Positions 62,415 through 64,000 of a stretch of DNA of 64,000 nucleotides are shown here, piece by piece; position 1 is the stretch's first letter, and every line of letters starts with the position of its first letter. Origin of the DNA: Nitricoxidireducens sp046726235 (GTDB lineage Bacteria; Pseudomonadota; Gammaproteobacteria; Burkholderiales; Rhodocyclaceae); contig JBKPAD010000001.1 of NCBI GenBank assembly GCA_046726235.1, forward strand, positions 1 through 64,000, written 5' to 3'. Position numbers and translations under genes: made by a program. The notes beneath the pieces are model-generated. The model saw nothing but the letters and a program-made list of their open reading frames with translations. It was not told where the DNA came from and searched no databases.

Positions 62415-63502
62415 AGAAGCTTTTCCAGAATCGCGACAATACGCTCGCCGGTACGGCCGTCCCAAAGTTCGGGAATTGCGCCCTTCTTCCACTGCCGCGC
62501 GAATACCCTGTCCAACGCCGGCTTGATGGCATCTGGGTCAGTACCGACCAACTCGTTGGTTCCCACCGTTACGGTCTCCGGCCGCTCGGTGGTATCGCGC
62601 AACGTTAGGCAGGGAACGCCCATGACCGTGGTTTCTTCGGTGATACCGCCGGAGTCCGTAACCACCGCTTTTGCATAGCGGACAAGGTGGTTGAACTCAA
62701 GATAGGGTTGCGCCTCCACCAAGCGGATGTTTGCTGGAATACCCGGCACTTCGCGCAGCGTCTTTGCAGTACGCGGATGGACAGGAAAGACGACCGACAG
62801 CCCGCGCGTGGCTTCCCCGATAGAACGCAGCAAGCGTGCCAAGCGCGTGGCGTCATCGACGTTCGCAGGGCGATGAAGCGTGACGACAAAGTAGCGGTCC
62901 GCGACAAGGCCGAGTTCGTCCCAGAAACGAGGAGGGCGCAGCCGGTCGATGTTGGCAAGCAGGGTATCGATCATCGTATTACCGACGAAATGGACGCGCT
63001 CGTCGGCGACGCCGGAACGGCGGAGATTGTCGTTCGCGACCTCGCTCGTAGTGAAGAAATGGTTGGTGATCGAGTCGGTGACCATGCGGTTGATCTCTTC
63101 CGGCATGGTCCAGTCTCCGGAACGGATGCCTGCTTCCACATGTGCGACCGGAACGCACTGCTTCTGAGCGGTGATGGCGCATGCCATAGTTGAGGTGACA
63201 TCGCCGACGACAACGCAAAGGTCGCTGCGTCGCTCTCGCAGCAGGCGTTCGTAGCCGATCATGATTGCCGCGGTCTGCTCCGCCTGAGTGCCGGAGCCCA
63301 CCCCGAGATTAACTTCAGGTTCGGGAATATCGAGTTGCTTAAAGAAGTCCCCAGACAACCGTTCATCATAGTGCTGCCCGGTGTGTAGGAGGCGATAGCG
63401 CAGCATTCCACCGGCCCGCGCTCTTCTGTCCAACTCCTTGGCGATGGGACCGATCTTCATGAAGTTCGGGCGAGCGCCCGCAACCACATCGATCAATTTC
63501 AC
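62411..63502 (-). CDS. wecB: UDP-N-acetylglucosamine 2-epimerase (non-hydrolysing)
   Basis: Makes UDP-ManNAc. The 363-aa product has GARPNFMKIGPI (about residues 9-20), HTGQHYD (about 41-47), GDVTSTMACAITAQK, HVEAGIRSGDWTMPEEINR (about 120-138) and VTDSGGITEETTVMGVPCLTLRDTTERPET (key parts DSGGITEE and RDTTERPE). GTG 63502 overlaps the upstream oxidoreductase stop by 4 bases (GTGA). Confidence 0.93.
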   Translation of the reverse strand: MKLIDVVAGARPNFMKIGPIAKELDRRARAGGMLRYRLLHTGQHYDERLSGDFFKQLDIPEPEVNLGVGSGTQAEQTAAIMIGYERLLRERRSDLCVVVGDVTSTMACAITAQKQCVPVAHVEAGIRSGDWTMPEEINRMVTDSITNHFFTTSEVANDNLRRSGVADERVHFVGNTMIDTLLANIDRLRPPRFWDELGLVADRYFVVTLHRPANVDDATRLARLLRSIGEATRGLSVVFPVHPRTAKTLREVPGIPANIRLVEAQPYLEFNHLVRYAKAVVTDSGGITEETTVMGVPCLTLRDTTERPETVTVGTNELVGTDPDAIKPALDRVFARQWKKGAIPELWDGRTGERIVAILEKLL

Positions 63503-64000
63503 TGCACAGCCTCTGCGATTTCGATGCTGATCCGGCTGACTTCGATCAGTTCCTCGAACGGGATCGGCGCGACACCCCCTGCTTCGATGGCTTTCACGAA
63601 GGCAGCGGCACAGCCATTCTGTCCCTTGTCCTGGCGCCACAGCCTCATGGTATCGAATCCGGGCCAGCCATAGCCGCGAAGGCGACGGAAGTTGTCGAGT
63701 TGAAGGACGCGACCGGCGGCGAATATCTCAAGCCGCTCCTTTGGAAACGACTTGCTGCCGTTGGCAAAGTAATGAATGGTACCTATCGATCCGTCCACGA
63801 ACCGGAGTTGGAAGGTAGCGGTGTCTCGACTGGCTCCCGTCATGGCCATGCTCTGCCATTCCGCGACCGATGTGCCTGCGAGGAAGCGTAGCAGGTCGAC
63901 GAAATGGCACGCCTCCCCAACGATCCTTCCTCCGCCTACGCGCTTATCCTGCGTCCAGTGGCTTTCCGGAATGGCGCCCGCGTTTACCGTCATCACAAAG
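63499..64000 (-). CDS. Gfo/Idh/MocA-family oxidoreductase (5' part outside the window)
   Basis: The C-terminal part of an NAD-dependent sugar oxidoreductase. Visible features are GGRIVGEACHFVDLLRFLAG (the Glu-x2-His substrate and dinucleotide site region) and the beta-sheet domain GSIGTIHYFANGSKSFPKERLEIFAAGRVLQLDNF (key blocks GSIGTIHYF and FPKERLEIF). The N-terminal Rossmann half lies beyond position 64000. Overlaps wecB, so it belongs to the polysaccharide operon. The exact sugar substrate cannot be told. Confidence 0.88.
   Translation of the reverse strand, partial: FVMTVNAGAIPESHWTQDKRVGGGRIVGEACHFVDLLRFLAGTSVAEWQSMAMTGASRDTATFQLRFVDGSIGTIHYFANGSKSFPKERLEIFAAGRVLQLDNFRRLRGYGWPGFDTMRLWRQDKGQNGCAAAFVKAIEAGGVAPIPFEELIEVSRISIEIAEAVQ

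Overview
The window is a GC-rich betaproteobacterial chromosome segment, most likely from the Rhodocyclales. The evidence is the gene order lolB-ispE-tRNA-Gln-prs-rplY-pth-ychF, an A2-type haem-copper oxidase operon, a perfect CIRCE element in front of rpoH, and the character of the housekeeping proteins. No taxonomic search could be run, so this is inference.

Layout. 1-5753: the end of a phospholipase-D-type cardiolipin synthase, gluQ, a thioredoxin, a cyclic-nucleotide-binding protein, a tandem pair of secreted paralogues and an M48 metalloprotease. About 5758-17075: a less GC-rich integrated island next to the 3' end of ychF. It carries a P4-type tyrosine integrase, an AlpA-like excisionase, a putative PD-(D/E)XK restriction endonuclease with an XRE regulator, an ArdC antirestriction protein, an HUH-type endonuclease, a GIY-YIG protein, an HNH/zinc-finger protein, an LprI-type lipoprotein and a large protein of unknown function. 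17068-28606: housekeeping genes (ychF, pth, rplY, prs, tRNA-Gln, ispE, lolB, a TPR protein, mutM, ferredoxin, coaD, rsmD and two M16 peptidase-like proteins). 28699-31204: ftsY-ftsE-ftsX.

31205-42048 is the most unusual chromosomal block. Two divergent operons each begin with a TonB-dependent receptor. The left one continues with a His-rich periplasmic protein, a polyferredoxin and a CcdA-like membrane protein. The right one continues with a beta-propeller, a thioredoxin-like protein and a dedicated TonB-ExbB-ExbD. The divergent promoter region holds three tandem copies of a 17-bp palindrome (TGCGAC-N5-GTCGCA). A fourth copy lies at the end of the left operon, with the same spacing to a CCTAGAAT -10-like element, and would drive a short RNA ending in an intrinsic terminator. 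I read this as a small regulon for uptake and redox handling of a metal or metal complex, substrate unknown.

42050-48501: a DsrC-like protein lacking the terminal cysteine with a divergent MarR regulator, rpoH under CIRCE, a cytochrome oxidase operon (III-SCO-II-I) and a dihaem cytochrome c. 48506-56952: mpl, a nucleotidyltransferase-like protein, aroQ, accB-accC-prmA, a zinc-ribbon membrane protein, a PfkB kinase, a glycine-zipper lipoprotein and apaH. 56968-64000: a surface-polysaccharide cluster on the minus strand with overlapping genes, running off the window. No insertion sequence, CRISPR array or rRNA gene was seen.
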